Origin: Dichetophora obliterata
Taxonomy: Eukaryota > Arthropoda > Insecta > Diptera > Sciomyzidae
Direction of reading: 5' to 3'
Assembly (NCBI GenBank): GCA_963920525.1
Contig: OY986439.1
Span: 43,026,485-43,090,484 of the forward strand
DNA: 64,000 bases
Shown here: one piece after another, positions 53,442 through 63,492 of the stretch
How the letters are laid out: the number at the start of each line of letters is the position of its first letter
Position numbering within the stretch: position 1 is the first letter of the stretch
The notes under the pieces: generated by a model
What the model was told of the DNA's origin: nothing
Seen by the model: the letters and a program-made list of their open reading frames with translations, nothing else
Databases searched by the model: none
Program-made: the position numbers and the translations under genes

Positions 53442-56400
53442 TGGTTAAAATTTTTTTACAAGAATCATAGTTTTTGACGTGGTTTTTTGCGATTTTTTTG
53501 GTTTTTTAGCCATAACTTCTAAACCATACATCATAAAAGGACGATTTATGCATCAAAATGTTCCTTAAGCTACTGCCCACAAGACTGTATCCTTAAAATA
53601 ATTTTAAAAATTAGATTTCATGTTAATTTCATGTGCCCTTTTTTATCAATTTTTATTTTTTTTATTTATTTTCTAAAATAAAAACTACATATCAGATAAG
53701 GACGATTCATGCATTAAAATGAGCACCAGGTCCTCGTCCTTAAGAAGGGATACTCCTTTGTCCAAATGCCGTTTGCTCTATCTCTTGTAGTTTAGGAGTT
53801 GTAGAACACTTTTTGGAGTGGAAGCTGGCCAAAAACATGTGCTTTTTCCGTCATAACTCCCAAACCATACATCCTACAAAGACGATTTATGCACCAAATT
53901 GTTTCTAATACATATATACACAAGACTGCATATTCAGAAAAAAGTTTTCTGGAATTTGATTTTTTTCAAGAATCTTGGTTAAAATTTTTTACATGAATCA
54001 TAGTTTTTGACGTGGTTTTTTGCGATTTTTTTGGTTTTTTAGCCATAACTTCTAAACCATACATCATAAAAGGACGATTTATGCATCAAAATGTTCCTTA
54101 AGCTACTGCCCACAAGACTGTATCCTTAAAATAATTTTAAAAATTAGATTTCATGTTAATTTCATGTGCCCTTTTTTGTCAATTTTTATTTTTTTTATTT
54201 ATTTTCTAAAATAAAAACTACATATCAGATAAGGACGATTCATGCATTAAAATGAGCACCAGGTCCTCGTCCTTAAGAAGGGATACTCCTTTGTCCAAAT
54301 GCCGTTTGCTCTATCTCTTGTAGTTTAGGAGTTGTAGAACACTTTTTGGAGTGGAAGCTGGCCAAAAACATGCGCTTTTTCCGTCATAACTCCCAAACCA
54401 TACATCCTACAAGGACGATTTATGCACCAAATTGTTTCTAATACATATATACACAAGACTGCATATTCAGAAAAAAGTTTTCTGGAATTTGATTTTTTTC
54501 AAGAATCTTGGTTAAAATTTTTTACATGAATCATAGTTTTTGACGTGGTTTTTTGCGATTTTTTTGGTTTTTTAGCCATAACTTCTAAACCATACATCAT
54601 AAAAGGACGATTTATGCATCAAAATGTTCCTTAAGCTACTGCCCACAAGACTGTATCCTTAAAATAATTTTAAAAATTAGATTTCATGTTAATTTCATGT
54701 GCCCTTTTTTGTCAATTTTTATTTTTTTTATTTATTTTCTAAAATAAAAACTACATATCAGATAAGGACGATTCATGCATTAAAATGAGCACCAGGTCCT
54801 CGTCCTTAAGAAGGAATACTCCTTTGTCCAAATGCCGTTTGCTCTATCTCTTGTAGTTTAGGAGTTGTAGAACACTTTTTGGAGTGGAAGCTGGCCAAAA
54901 ACATGCGCTTTTTCCGTCATAACTCCCAAACCATACATCCTACAAGGACGATTTATGCACCAAATTGTTTCTAATAGATATAAACACAAGACTGCATATT
55001 CAGAAAAAAGTTTTCTGGAATTTGATTTTTTTCAAGAATCTTGGTTAAAATTTTTTTACAAGAATCATAGTTTTTGACGTGGTTTTTTGCGATTTTTTTG
55101 GTTTTTTAGCCATAACTTCTAAACCATACATCATAAAAGGACGATTTATGCATCAAAATGTTCCTTAAGCTACTGCTCACAAGACTGTATCCTTAAAATA
55201 ATTTTAAAAATTAGATTTCATGTTAATTTCATGTGCCCTTTTTTATCAATTTTTATTTTTTTTATTTATTTTCTAAAATAAAAACTACATATCAGATAAG
55301 GACGATTCATGCATTAAAATGAGCACCAGGTCCTCGTCCTTAAGAAGGAATACTCCTTTGTCCAAATGCCGTTTGCTCTATCTCTTGTAGTTTAGGAGTT
55401 GTAGAACACTTTTTGGAGTGGAAGCTGGCCAAAAACATGCGCTTTTTCCGTCATAACTCCCAAACCATACATCCTACAAGGACGATTTATGCACCAAATT
55501 GTTTCTAATACATATATACACAAGACTGCATATTCAGAAAAAAGTTTTCCGGAATTTGATTTTTTTCAAGAATCTTGGTTAAAATTTTTTTACAAGAATC
55601 ATAGTTTTTGACGTGGTTTTTTGCGATTTTTTTGGTTTTTTAGCCATAACTTCTAAACCATACATCATAAAAGGACGATTTATGCATCAAAATGTTCCTT
55701 AAGCTACTGCCCACAAGACTGTATCCTTAAAATAATTTTAAAAATTAGATTTCATGTTAATTTCATGTGCCATTTTTTGTCAATTTTTATTTTTTTTATT
55801 TATTTTCTAAAATAAAAACTACATATCAGATAAGGACGATTCATGCATTAAAATGAGCACCAGGTCCTCGTCCTTAAGAAGGGATACTCCTTTGTCCAAA
55901 TGCCGTTTGCTCTATCTCTTGTAGTTTAGGAGTTGTAGAACACTTTTTGGAGTGGAAGCTGGCCAAAAACATGCGCTTTTTCCGTCATAACTCCCAAACC
56001 ATACATCCTACAAGGACGATTTATGCACCAAATTGATTCTAATACATATATACACAAGACTGCATATTCAGAAAAAAGTTTTCTGGAATTTGATTTATTT
56101 CAAGAATCTTGGTTAAAATTTTTTACATGAATCACAGTTTTTGACGTGGTTTTTTGCGATTTTTTTGGTTTTTTAGCCATAACTTCTAAACCATACATCA
56201 TAAAAGGACGATTTATGCATCAAAATGTTCCTTAAGCTACTGCCCACAAGACTGTATCCTTAAAATAATTTTAAAAATTAGATTTCATGTTAATTTCATG
56301 TGCCCTTTTTTGTCAATTTTTATTTTTTTTATTTATTTTCTAAAATAAAAACTACATATCAGATAAGGACGATTCATGCATTAAAATGAGCACCAGGTCC

Positions 56401-57331
56401 TCGTCCTTAAGAAGGAATACTACTTTGTCCAAATGCCGTTTGCTCTATCTCTTGTAGTTTAGGAGTTGTAGAACACTTTTTGGAGTGGTAGCTGGCCAAA
56501 AACATGTGCTTTTTCCGGCATAACTCCCAAACCATACATCCTACAAGAACGATTTATGCACCAAATTGTTTCTAATACATATATACACAAGACTGCATAT
56601 TCAGAAAAAAGTTTTCTGAAATTTGATTTTTTTCAAGAATCTTGGTTAAAATTTTTTACATGAATCACAGTTTTTGACGTGGTTTTTTGCGATTTTTTTG
56701 GTTTTTTAGCCATAACTTCTAAACCATACATCATAAAAGGACGATTTATGCATCAAAATGTTCCTTAAGCTACTGCCCACAAGACTGTATCCTTGAAATA
56801 ATTTTAAAAATTAGATTTCATGTTAATTTCATGTGCCCTTTTTTATCAATTTTTATTTTTTTTATTTATTTTCTAAAATAAAAACTACATATCAGATAAG
56901 GACGATTCATGCATTAAAATGAGCACCAGGTCCTCGTCCTTAAGAAGGGATACTCCTTTGTCCAAATGCCGTTTGCTCTATGTCTTGTAGTTTAGGAGTT
57001 GTAGAACACTTTTTGGAGTGGAAGCTGGCCAAAAACATGTGCTTTTTCCGTCATAACTCCCAAACCATACATCCTACAAAAACGATTTATGCACCAAATT
57101 GTTTCTAATACATATATACACAAGACTGCATATTCAGAAAAAAGTTTTCTGAAATTTGATTTTTTTCAAGAATCTTAGTAAAATTTTTTTACAAGAATCA
57201 TAGTTTTTGACGTCGTTTTTTTGCGATTTTTTTGGTTTTTTAGCCATAACTTCTAAACCATACATCATAAAAGGACGAATAATGCATCAAAATGTTCCTT
57301 AAGCTACTGCCCACAAGACTGTATCCTTAAA

Positions 57332-58639
57332 ATCCTTTCCAAAGTTATGGAAAGCGTAATAAACTTCAACGTTGTGGACTATCTGGAGCGCAACCAACTG
57401 CTCAGTGACCGTCAATATGGTTTCCGTAGGGCTCGCTCTACTGGTGATCTTATGGCGTTCTTAACCGAAGAATGGAATAAATGCATTCACTTTTTCGGTG
57501 AGAGCAGGGTTGTTGCTCTTGATATTTCTAAAGCGTTCGACCGAGTGTGGCATAAAGCACTCGTGTCAAAACTTGTTGCATATGGTTTTGGTGGTAACTT
57601 TGCTCGATGGATCACGTGTTTCCTCAAGGACAGAACGATTCGAGTCGTAGTTGACGGTATTTCGTCCGAGGAGCACGCCATTAACGCAGGAGTACCGCAG
57701 GGTTCAGTTCTATCGCCAACCTTGTTTCTGGTTTTTATCAACGACCTTCTGTCGTTGACGCATAACCCAATACATTCGTTTGCGGACGACAGCAGCATTT
57801 GTCATTCGTATTCATTTAGTAAACGCCCAAGCTCTATAGAGATTGAGAGAAGAAGGCAAAATATGAATGACACACTCCTAAATGATCTACAAAAAATCTC
57901 CGAGTGGGGTCTTGCTAATAGAGTAGAGTTCAATGCAAGCAAGACTCAGTGCTGCCTGTTAACCCACAAGCGGATGGATTGCCCCTTAGCAGCCCTCAAT
58001 ATGAATGGTGTGGATCTTGTGGAATCAGCCGCTCTTGACGTTCTGGGCATATCAATCAGATTTGATCTTCGTTGGAATGATCATATTTTCGATGTGTCGA
58101 AAGAAGCGGGCAAGTGCCTAGGTTTTCTAAAACGGTGCAAAAAATATTTCACTTCAGCTGATCTTCGCATGATCTACACCTCATATATAAGGCCGAAAAT
58201 GGAGTACAATTCGCACATTTGGGCAGGGGCTTCAAGATCTTATTTGGAGCTTTTGGATCGAATTCAACGTCGTGCAATATATTTGATAGGGGAGGAAAGT
58301 ATTTCATCCTCGCTCAACTCTCTTGAGCATCGACGCAATGTTGGTTGCCTAAGCCTACTGTATAGGTATTACCATGGGAAGTGTTCAAGGGAGATACATG
58401 GCCTGACGCCTCCAGCTCGTGTGTTTCCCAGGTCCACTCGGGCAGCTGTCCAAGCCCACCCTTTTACCATTGCTTCGATGCCCAATAGAACATCGCATTA
58501 CCGTGATAATTCGTTCTTTAGTCGCACGGTTAAGTTGTAGAATAGTCTCCCTGCGAGCGTGTTTCCTGGCAGTTTTGAGCTGTGCAAATTTAAAACAAAT
58601 ATTCACCGACACTACTCCATCTATCCACCCTCCAACTAA
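57332..58639 (+). pseudogene. Reverse transcriptase (ORF2 C-terminal part), truncated, one nonsense codon
   Basis: It encodes the RT of element 1, which would copy the element RNA into DNA at a nicked target. The open frame from the first ATG (57347) runs 397 codons to 58540, but the frame is open further back to the satellite border (ILSKV before the Met), so this Met is internal and not a true start. Visible motifs by residue of the 397-aa frame: QYGFR (23-27), the metal-binding DISKAFD with D59, GVPQGS (115-120) and the catalytic FADD (145-148). The N-terminal endonuclease is absent. At 58538 TAG stands where the family has W of the conserved LWNSLP motif; after it the same frame continues with NSLP and 28 more codons to TAA at 58637-58639. 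The copy is dead. Clade within the superfamily is not settled. Confidence 0.9.
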
Positions 58640-58724
58640 CTATCACCCATCTTCCGAATCAACACAATGCTTACGCATTTATAGGGGGCATCCCCTGAGC
58701 GTTGGTTCAGTCTAAAAAAAAAAA
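57334..58724 (+). mobile_element. 5'-truncated non-LTR retrotransposon (Jockey/CR1 superfamily), element 1
   Basis: A LINE copy begins abruptly at the satellite border in the middle of the reverse transcriptase domain and ends with a run of eleven A at 58714-58724. Loss of the 5' end is the usual result of incomplete target-primed reverse transcription. The coding part is clearly richer in G+C than the satellite on its left and the AT-rich DNA on its right. No target-site duplication is evident: the left flank is satellite, the right flank is the decayed element 2, so either the insertion occurred at an existing boundary or a later rearrangement removed one side. Confidence 0.9.
58640..58724 (+). 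other. 3' UTR and poly(A) tail of element 1
   Basis: This is the short sequence between the ancestral stop codon and the eleven-A run. It contains GGGG-CAT-CCCC (58685-58695), which can form a small hairpin just upstream of the tail. Confidence 0.7.
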
Positions 58725-58856
58725 CATAACTATGTAAATATGTTAAAATATTGAAATAAGTTTAAATATGTAAAAATGTATCGCAAAAAAAATAAAATCT
58801 ATTTTATTTGTAACATTTAATTTATTGAAACATGTATCACAGAATAATTATCTACC

Positions 58857-59222
58857 TTATTTGTAACGATTTGGTGTACTCCTACAGTTTAGTTTTAAAC
58901 TAATCATTTCACAGCTTATTAAGTTTTCATGTAATTAATTGAAGCATTTCAAATTTTTATGAAAAAGGCTATTGTTTTCAGACTCTGTTTTATAGAGAGG
59001 TATTTTAAAAATCATTTTTATTTCTATAATTTATATTGTGTACCTCATAGTTAAATTTAATATACGTTTTTAAATAATCCGGAAAAAACTATTCATTGTC
59101 TTGTAAATAAACGTAATTGCTGAAAAAAATATCTGTTATATAATGCTTAGCCAATTTAAACTTCACAGCATTTCATTTATTGAGGTGTCGTAAGGCTTGT
59201 TTAATATAACTGGCATTGCTTT
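58857..59222 (-). pseudogene. Reverse transcriptase C-terminal end of element 2, multiply broken
   Basis: Read on the minus strand in shifting frames, the segment gives a recognisable LINE RT C-terminal region: NKPYDTSINEML, SLNWLS, FIYKTMNS, FNYEVHNINYRNKNDF and IPLYKTESENNSLFHKNLK, ending NRYK at a stop at 58857-58859. At least four in-frame stops and several frame changes interrupt it, so it is not functional. Its first codons join in phase with the fragment at 63700 when element 3 is removed. The family resemblance is to insect Jockey/CR1-type elements; the clade is not resolved. Confidence 0.8.
59216..59222. repeat. Target-site duplication of element 3, left copy (TTGCTTT)
   Basis: The heptamer TTGCTTT adjoins the 3' tail of element 3 and matches the heptamer at 63699-63705 on its other side. 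Up to 7 bp are identical; the outermost T at 63699 could belong to the element, giving 6 bp. Confidence 0.75.
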
Positions 59223-59250
59223 GAATTTGAATTTGAATTTGAATTTATTA
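59223..59250 (-). repeat. 3' tail of element 3: (TTTGAA)n simple repeat on the plus strand
   Basis: Four tandem GAATTT hexamers lie at the 3' end of the element (AAATTC on the element strand) in place of a poly(A). Short tandem-repeat tails rather than poly(A) are common in CR1-, L2- and I-type LINEs. Confidence 0.8.
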
Positions 59251-59502
59251 AGTATACATTAGTACAATAAGAACTATGTTCTTTTACAGTACAACAGATA
59301 GATATCAAACAATTTTGGTTGGATATAACAACAAATTAATAGTTCTTAAAAAATATATTTAATTAAAACATTTAGAAAATAAATTAAGAGTGTAATGACA
59401 AAAAGTGAATAATAATAAATTAAAATCTTAATAACTAACAATGTTTCAAATAGTAAAAAGAAAAAAACATAAAAAAAGTAAAAAAAATAGTGATAGAAGA
59501 AA
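59251..59502 (-). other. 3' UTR of element 3
   Basis: AT-rich non-coding sequence between the ORF2 stop and the hexamer tail. No open frame or clear secondary structure was noticed. Confidence 0.7.
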
Positions 59503-62337
59503 TTAATGAGAAGAAAAGTGAGTAAATACAGATTGCCTAAAGATTTCCCTCCCTGTTATCTTTCTCAAAGAAATAGGTAACGCATTCCACAATCTTACGG
59601 CATTAATGAAAAAAAGATTGGAAGTAGTTAAAGAACAATCTCTAGGAACTATTAGAACACAACTTCTTCTGGATATGCTGAACTGTAGTTTTTCATAAAG
59701 ATAGTGTGGCGTTCTTTCATGTATTATTTTATGTAGGTAAATACAGTTTCTAGCATTAAGGTAACTTGCCAAATCGCAACCAAGTATAGCAGTTCTGAAG
59801 TTTGAAAGGTGGTCAAATTTTCTTAAACCATACACAAAACGCGTGGCATAGTTATATGCAACATTTAGTTTTAGCATAGAGGAAGAATCTAGTTTACTGT
59901 ACACTATATCTGAGTATGTAATTACTGGTAAGACAAGTTGCTTCACCAGCATACGCCTTAGGTCAAGAGGACAAACACTAACAGACATTCTTAAATTACG
60001 TAGGATATAATAAACTTTCTGGACAACACTGTTTACGTGATCAACACAGGAAAGGGAAGAATTTATACAGTAACCAAGATTCACAATTTTTGATACTACA
60101 CTCAACTTTCTTGTTCCAATATATAGGTTAGGAAGTACATTAAGGTGAGTTTTATTCTTACAAATAGGAAGTACATATGACTTGGCAGCATTAAGTTGCA
60201 GTCCATTGCTGCTAGCCCACTGGTCAATACTGCTGAGATCCTCATTCAGCCTGCAGCACAGATCATCAAATAAGCCAGTCCTTTTCGAAAGATAGAGTTG
60301 TATATCATCAGCATACGCATGTACAGAAGAATGTTTGCATACAGCAAATATGTCATTAATAAATATAGAGAAGAGAAGTGGACCGAGTATTGAACCCTGT
60401 GGAACTCCATTTAGTACCGGTCTATTTTGGGAAAATGATTGAGCAACTTTAACTCTTTGCAGTCTATTCGACAAATAACTAGATATCAAGCTGACCGCAC
60501 TATTACTAAATCCAAAGAGATACTTTAGTTTCAGACATAAATACTTATGGTTCACTTTGTCAAAAGCCTTAGAGAAGTCAAGCAAACAGAGCAAAGTCAT
60601 TGAGGCAGCGTCATATTCGGGACGAATATCGTCTAAAACTTTGACGACAGCCGAAGCACATCCATGGCCTGCCCGAAAACCAGACTGATAAGGCGACAGA
60701 AGCGCAGATTCATTTAAGTACTTATTTATTTGCTGACTCATTAATTTCTCACATACTTTAGATAATGGGGACAATATGCTTATTGGCCTAAAATCATTTA
60801 ACCCACAAGGATTAGACTTTTTAGCTACCGGCAACACAATTGCAATTTTCCACATATCAGGGAATGATGAAGATATAAAACAATGATTAATAACATGTGT
60901 TAATGCACTGATTATGTGTGGTAGAATTAGTTTAATGAACTTGATTGGGATTCCATCTTCGCCAATTGCGTTTGAACTTATTTGCATTACACATTTTCCA
61001 ACATCAAGTTCACATACAGGTGAAAATTCAAATAAATTACTTGTAGACAAGCTTGATAGAAAAGATAAATTATTATTATTATTATTACTAAAAGAAGGAT
61101 CAGCACAATCCAGAAAAAAATTATTTAGTGTATCAGGATCAACTTGACATTCAGAGGATATCTTATTGCTAACCCCAAGATTATTTATATTTTTCCATAA
61201 TGTTTTGGTAGGAAAGGAAAGATTTAGCTTCGAAGTGAAATAGCGAGACTTAGACTGTCTGGTTAAAAGAATAGCATAATTTCTGGCTGACCTATAAATT
61301 TCCCAGTTTGCAGATGTAGGGTTTCTTTTCCATTGTTTATGCAATTTGTTTCTCTTCTTTATTCCATTTAGTACATTATGGGTGAACCAAGGACAAGATG
61401 TATTTTTTACTCTGATTGTTTTTAGTGGAACATGTTTTTCAAACAAATATTTGACAGGGTTTAAGAGAGAGCCAAGCTTATCATTTACAGTGGAAAGACG
61501 CCAACAGTCATTAAAAGAAAACAAAGACAAGTCATGATACAGTGATGGAAAATCTATGTTTTTAAAATCGTGATATGAATAAGTAGTTGGAGTCCCATTA
61601 CGACATAAATTTACATTTAGCGAACAAAAAATCAAGTCATGATCAGATATGAAATATATTTGATCAAATATAGAAACTAAGGAGAGATCAGAAACAATGA
61701 AATAGTCCAGAAGGCTGGGAGTAGTGTTATTAGAAAACCGAGTGGGCTCAGTATCATTTACAACAGAAAGACCCAAAGAGGATATCTTGTCATACATACA
61801 CTGTTGAGCAGAGTCGCTTGTCAAAAGATTGATGTTAAAATCGCCACATAAGAATATGATGTCATGATTAAAGATATAGTTTGACAAAACAGTAAACAAA
61901 GGGTCGATCGGATGACATTTATGTGGATTATACACACAAGACAAACAAATCTTATTGCTATTATCAGATATACATATATTAATATACTCAATTCCCGGTC
62001 CACACGATTTACTAAGAACTTTGGCATTGAGGTTATTTTTACAGTAAACGGCAACTCCTCCACCCTTTTTATTAAATCTATCATTCCTAAATAAATTATA
62101 ACCATTTATATCACAGATTTTATCACTTATGTTCGAAGACAACCACGTTTCAGTTACACAAATAATATCAACTAAAGACTCCCCAAAGATATACTTAATA
62201 TAATCCAATTTACCAATATTCAGACTTCGGGCATTAAAGTGTACTATATTAAGTCCACCATGTTGTTTACACAATACCTGAATTAAGGTTTTCTGATTTT
62301 CATTAGTGCCAGTGGAATATATGCTAGAGCCTAACAT
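59503..62337 (-). CDS. LINE ORF2 polyprotein: APE endonuclease plus reverse transcriptase (944 aa)
   Basis: It nicks target DNA and copies the element RNA from the nick. Residues 30-240 form an APE-type endonuclease: HFNARSLN (N35), TETW (E63), GGGVAVY, CGDFNIN (D166, N168), LLDYF (D211) and SDH (231-233) are all present. Residues 500-760 form the RT: DFRPIS (515-520), QSGFR, LLDFSKAFD (D587), GVPQGS (644-649), the catalytic YADD (675-678) and a downstream LGYCIN. The C-terminal part has the conserved RLWNALP (915-921) and ends in a basic/aromatic tail. All catalytic residues are in place and there is no stop, so the copy could be active in retrotransposition or only recently silenced. An asparagine run (418-423) comes from an ATT/AAT microsatellite at 61069-61087. 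The start is supported by an in-frame TGA four codons upstream. The ORF follows ORF1 after a 239-bp spacer. Confidence 0.93.
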   Translation of the reverse strand: MLGSSIYSTGTNENQKTLIQVLCKQHGGLNIVHFNARSLNIGKLDYIKYIFGESLVDIICVTETWLSSNISDKICDINGYNLFRNDRFNKKGGGVAVYCKNNLNAKVLSKSCGPGIEYINICISDNSNKICLSCVYNPHKCHPIDPLFTVLSNYIFNHDIIFLCGDFNINLLTSDSAQQCMYDKISSLGLSVVNDTEPTRFSNNTTPSLLDYFIVSDLSLVSIFDQIYFISDHDLIFCSLNVNLCRNGTPTTYSYHDFKNIDFPSLYHDLSLFSFNDCWRLSTVNDKLGSLLNPVKYLFEKHVPLKTIRVKNTSCPWFTHNVLNGIKKRNKLHKQWKRNPTSANWEIYRSARNYAILLTRQSKSRYFTSKLNLSFPTKTLWKNINNLGVSNKISSECQVDPDTLNNFFLDCADPSFSNNNNNNLSFLSSLSTSNLFEFSPVCELDVGKCVMQISSNAIGEDGIPIKFIKLILPHIISALTHVINHCFISSSFPDMWKIAIVLPVAKKSNPCGLNDFRPISILSPLSKVCEKLMSQQINKYLNESALLSPYQSGFRAGHGCASAVVKVLDDIRPEYDAASMTLLCLLDFSKAFDKVNHKYLCLKLKYLFGFSNSAVSLISSYLSNRLQRVKVAQSFSQNRPVLNGVPQGSILGPLLFSIFINDIFAVCKHSSVHAYADDIQLYLSKRTGLFDDLCCRLNEDLSSIDQWASSNGLQLNAAKSYVLPICKNKTHLNVLPNLYIGTRKLSVVSKIVNLGYCINSSLSCVDHVNSVVQKVYYILRNLRMSVSVCPLDLRRMLVKQLVLPVITYSDIVYSKLDSSSMLKLNVAYNYATRFVYGLRKFDHLSNFRTAILGCDLASYLNARNCIYLHKIIHERTPHYLYEKLQFSISRRSCVLIVPRDCSLTTSNLFFINAVRLWNALPISLRKITGREIFRQSVFTHFSSH

Positions 62338-62576
62338 AAGAATATTTCAATCGAGGGAGATTTTTAGGCAATAAAGAAGTAAAGAAAAGGAAAAAAGCGA
62401 GATATATAAACCGAGAAATTAGGCCTGAGTGGTAAAATAAAGTAAATATATTCATAATTATAAACAATAACAATAGAGAGAAAAGATAAATAGAAAGAGA
62501 AAAATAGAGAGAAATTAAAACTGCAAGATCAAAGAAAATAGATAAACTTTTAAAAATAAACATAAGCAGAAACAGA
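62338..62576 (-). other. Spacer between ORF1 and ORF2 of element 3
   Basis: A 239-bp AT-rich stretch, very purine-rich on the plus strand (many AGA/GAAA runs), with no conserved coding frame. ORF2 would need reinitiation or internal initiation, as in other two-ORF LINEs. Confidence 0.65.
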
Positions 62577-63492
62577 TTAACTGGCAGGTGATTCAACTTG
62601 CAGGTTCTTGCCATGGATTGCACTGTGAAGTTCATCCATACAACATATATGTATTCCAGCAGCATTCTTTTCCATTCTAATGAACACTGAGCCCCGAAAC
62701 GTAAACGCATTATAAATGCGCTTCTGTCGCTTACAAGCAATGGCAGCTTGTAAAATTTTACGACATTCAGCGTCCAAACTTTCGTGTATAAACACATTAT
62801 TGTCCGAGTCAAATCCTGCAGCTCTCAGATTAACCGCAGATTTGGTACGTCTCCGATAAGCACTAAAGGCTTTCAGAACACGATTGCGATCGTAAGGAGA
62901 GAAATATTTTATGATGATAAGAGAATTTGGATACCGAATGTTTGGCTTGACACGAAATATGTCTTTAATTTGGGGTGAACTCTATAAAGAGGCAGATTTT
63001 GTTGAAAATACTTTTCAAATTTTCATCAGTCGAACACGGTACTCCAAACAAGACAGCATCCGATGAAGCATCTGAGACAGTGTTTTTGCTGTTATTTAGC
63101 TGATCTAATCTAATTTTCTCCAGCTCGTCACAGCGGTAGGTAAGAGCACCAAGTTGTGTATTAATAGCGTTGATTTTAATATCAAATGCATTTATATCAG
63201 TTTTTAATGCACTGACTTCCATCTCAATTTTAGAGGTGAGTTTGTTTTCAATACTCACAATATCTGCAGCGAGTTGATTGAACGATCTATCAAAGTGTTC
63301 TTGCAGACGATCCTCTAGTTGACGAAATTCAGTTTTCATATTATTAAATAATCGCTCTTCCATTTCCTGAAACTGAACACGAAGAGATCGAGATAATGCA
63401 TCACTCTCCTGCTTAGGCGTTCCATCACTTTTGTTGTTAGTGCGATTTGAGTGCAGCAGAAATTGTTGACGAGTCAGCCTGGTGGGTGTCAT
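62577..63492 (-). pseudogene. LINE ORF1 nucleic-acid-binding protein, one apparent 1-bp frameshift
   Basis: ORF1 proteins coat the element RNA and act as chaperones. The first part starts at ATG 63490-63492 (MTPTRLTRQQF) and runs 175 codons to a stop at 62965. Residues about 35-130 are a long charged coiled coil (EMEERL, QLEDRLQEHFDRSF, IENKLTSKIEMEVSALKTDI). It ends just after the start of a globular domain (DAVLFGVP, ENLKSIFNKIC). The next frame, from about 62975, carries straight on (IKDIFRVKP, NSLIIIKY, VLKAFSAYRRR, VFIHESLDAECRKIL, FTFRGSVFIRM) to TAA at 62577. That second part looks like the C-terminal domain shared by insect LINE ORF1 proteins and the baculovirus FP25K family. One missing base near 62968-62978 therefore splits an ORF of about 304 codons. 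It may be a real mutation or a consensus error. Confidence 0.85.

Larger units (their letters stand above)
1..57333 (+). repeat. Satellite DNA array, 533-bp unit, about 107 tandem copies
   Basis: The whole stretch is made of head-to-tail copies of one AT-rich unit, all in the same orientation. Measuring from the landmark AGGTCCTCGTCC gives successive positions 391, 925, 1458, 1991, 2526, 3059 and 3592, a spacing of 533-535. Copies differ by a few substitutions and homopolymer length changes only, which indicates recent homogenisation by unequal exchange or amplification. The array runs off the left side of the window and stops at 57333, inside a unit, where a truncated retrotransposon begins. 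No open reading frame longer than 79 codons is found and no RNA gene is recognised. I do not recognise the satellite family by name. Long complex satellites of this kind are typical of pericentromeric or subtelomeric heterochromatin; that location is inference. Confidence 0.98.
58725..59222 (-). mobile_element. Decayed non-LTR retrotransposon, element 2, 3' part
   Basis: This is the 3' half of an old minus-strand LINE whose other half is at 63700-64000. It comprises the end of the RT ORF and an AT-rich 3' UTR (58725-58856) which runs up to the A-tail of element 1. Its own terminal tail is not recognisable, so the 3' end may be cut. The element was split by insertion of element 3 between 59222 and 63700. 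Confidence 0.8.

Noticed and set aside
1..57333. CRISPR-like array
   Set aside because: The repeats are 533 bp long with no short repeat/unique spacer pattern; all of the unit is repeated.
1..57333. Known Drosophila-type 359-bp satellite
   Set aside because: The unit length, and the sequence as far as I recall it, do not match; I cannot name the family.
57487..57798. Minus-strand open frame opposite the element 1 RT
   Set aside because: It is a shadow of the RT frame, with no recognisable domain.
58419..58715. Plus-strand 98-codon frame overlapping the end of element 1 RT
   Set aside because: It is a shifted-frame shadow; the ancestral RT frame continues through the TAG to 58639.
57334..58724. 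Host gene with an intron
   Set aside because: The protein is a LINE RT with QYGFR, SKAFD, GVPQGS and FADD motifs, and an A-tail follows it.
62577..62795. 72-codon frame starting MFIHESLDAECRK as a separate gene
   Set aside because: The frame is open well upstream of this Met and continues the ORF1 globular domain; it is the frameshifted C-terminal part of ORF1.
62324..62812. Minus-strand 162-codon frame between ORF1 and ORF2
   Set aside because: It overlaps the ORF1 C-terminal part in another frame and then reads low-complexity AT-rich spacer giving a hydrophobic run; ORF1 homology lies in the other frame.
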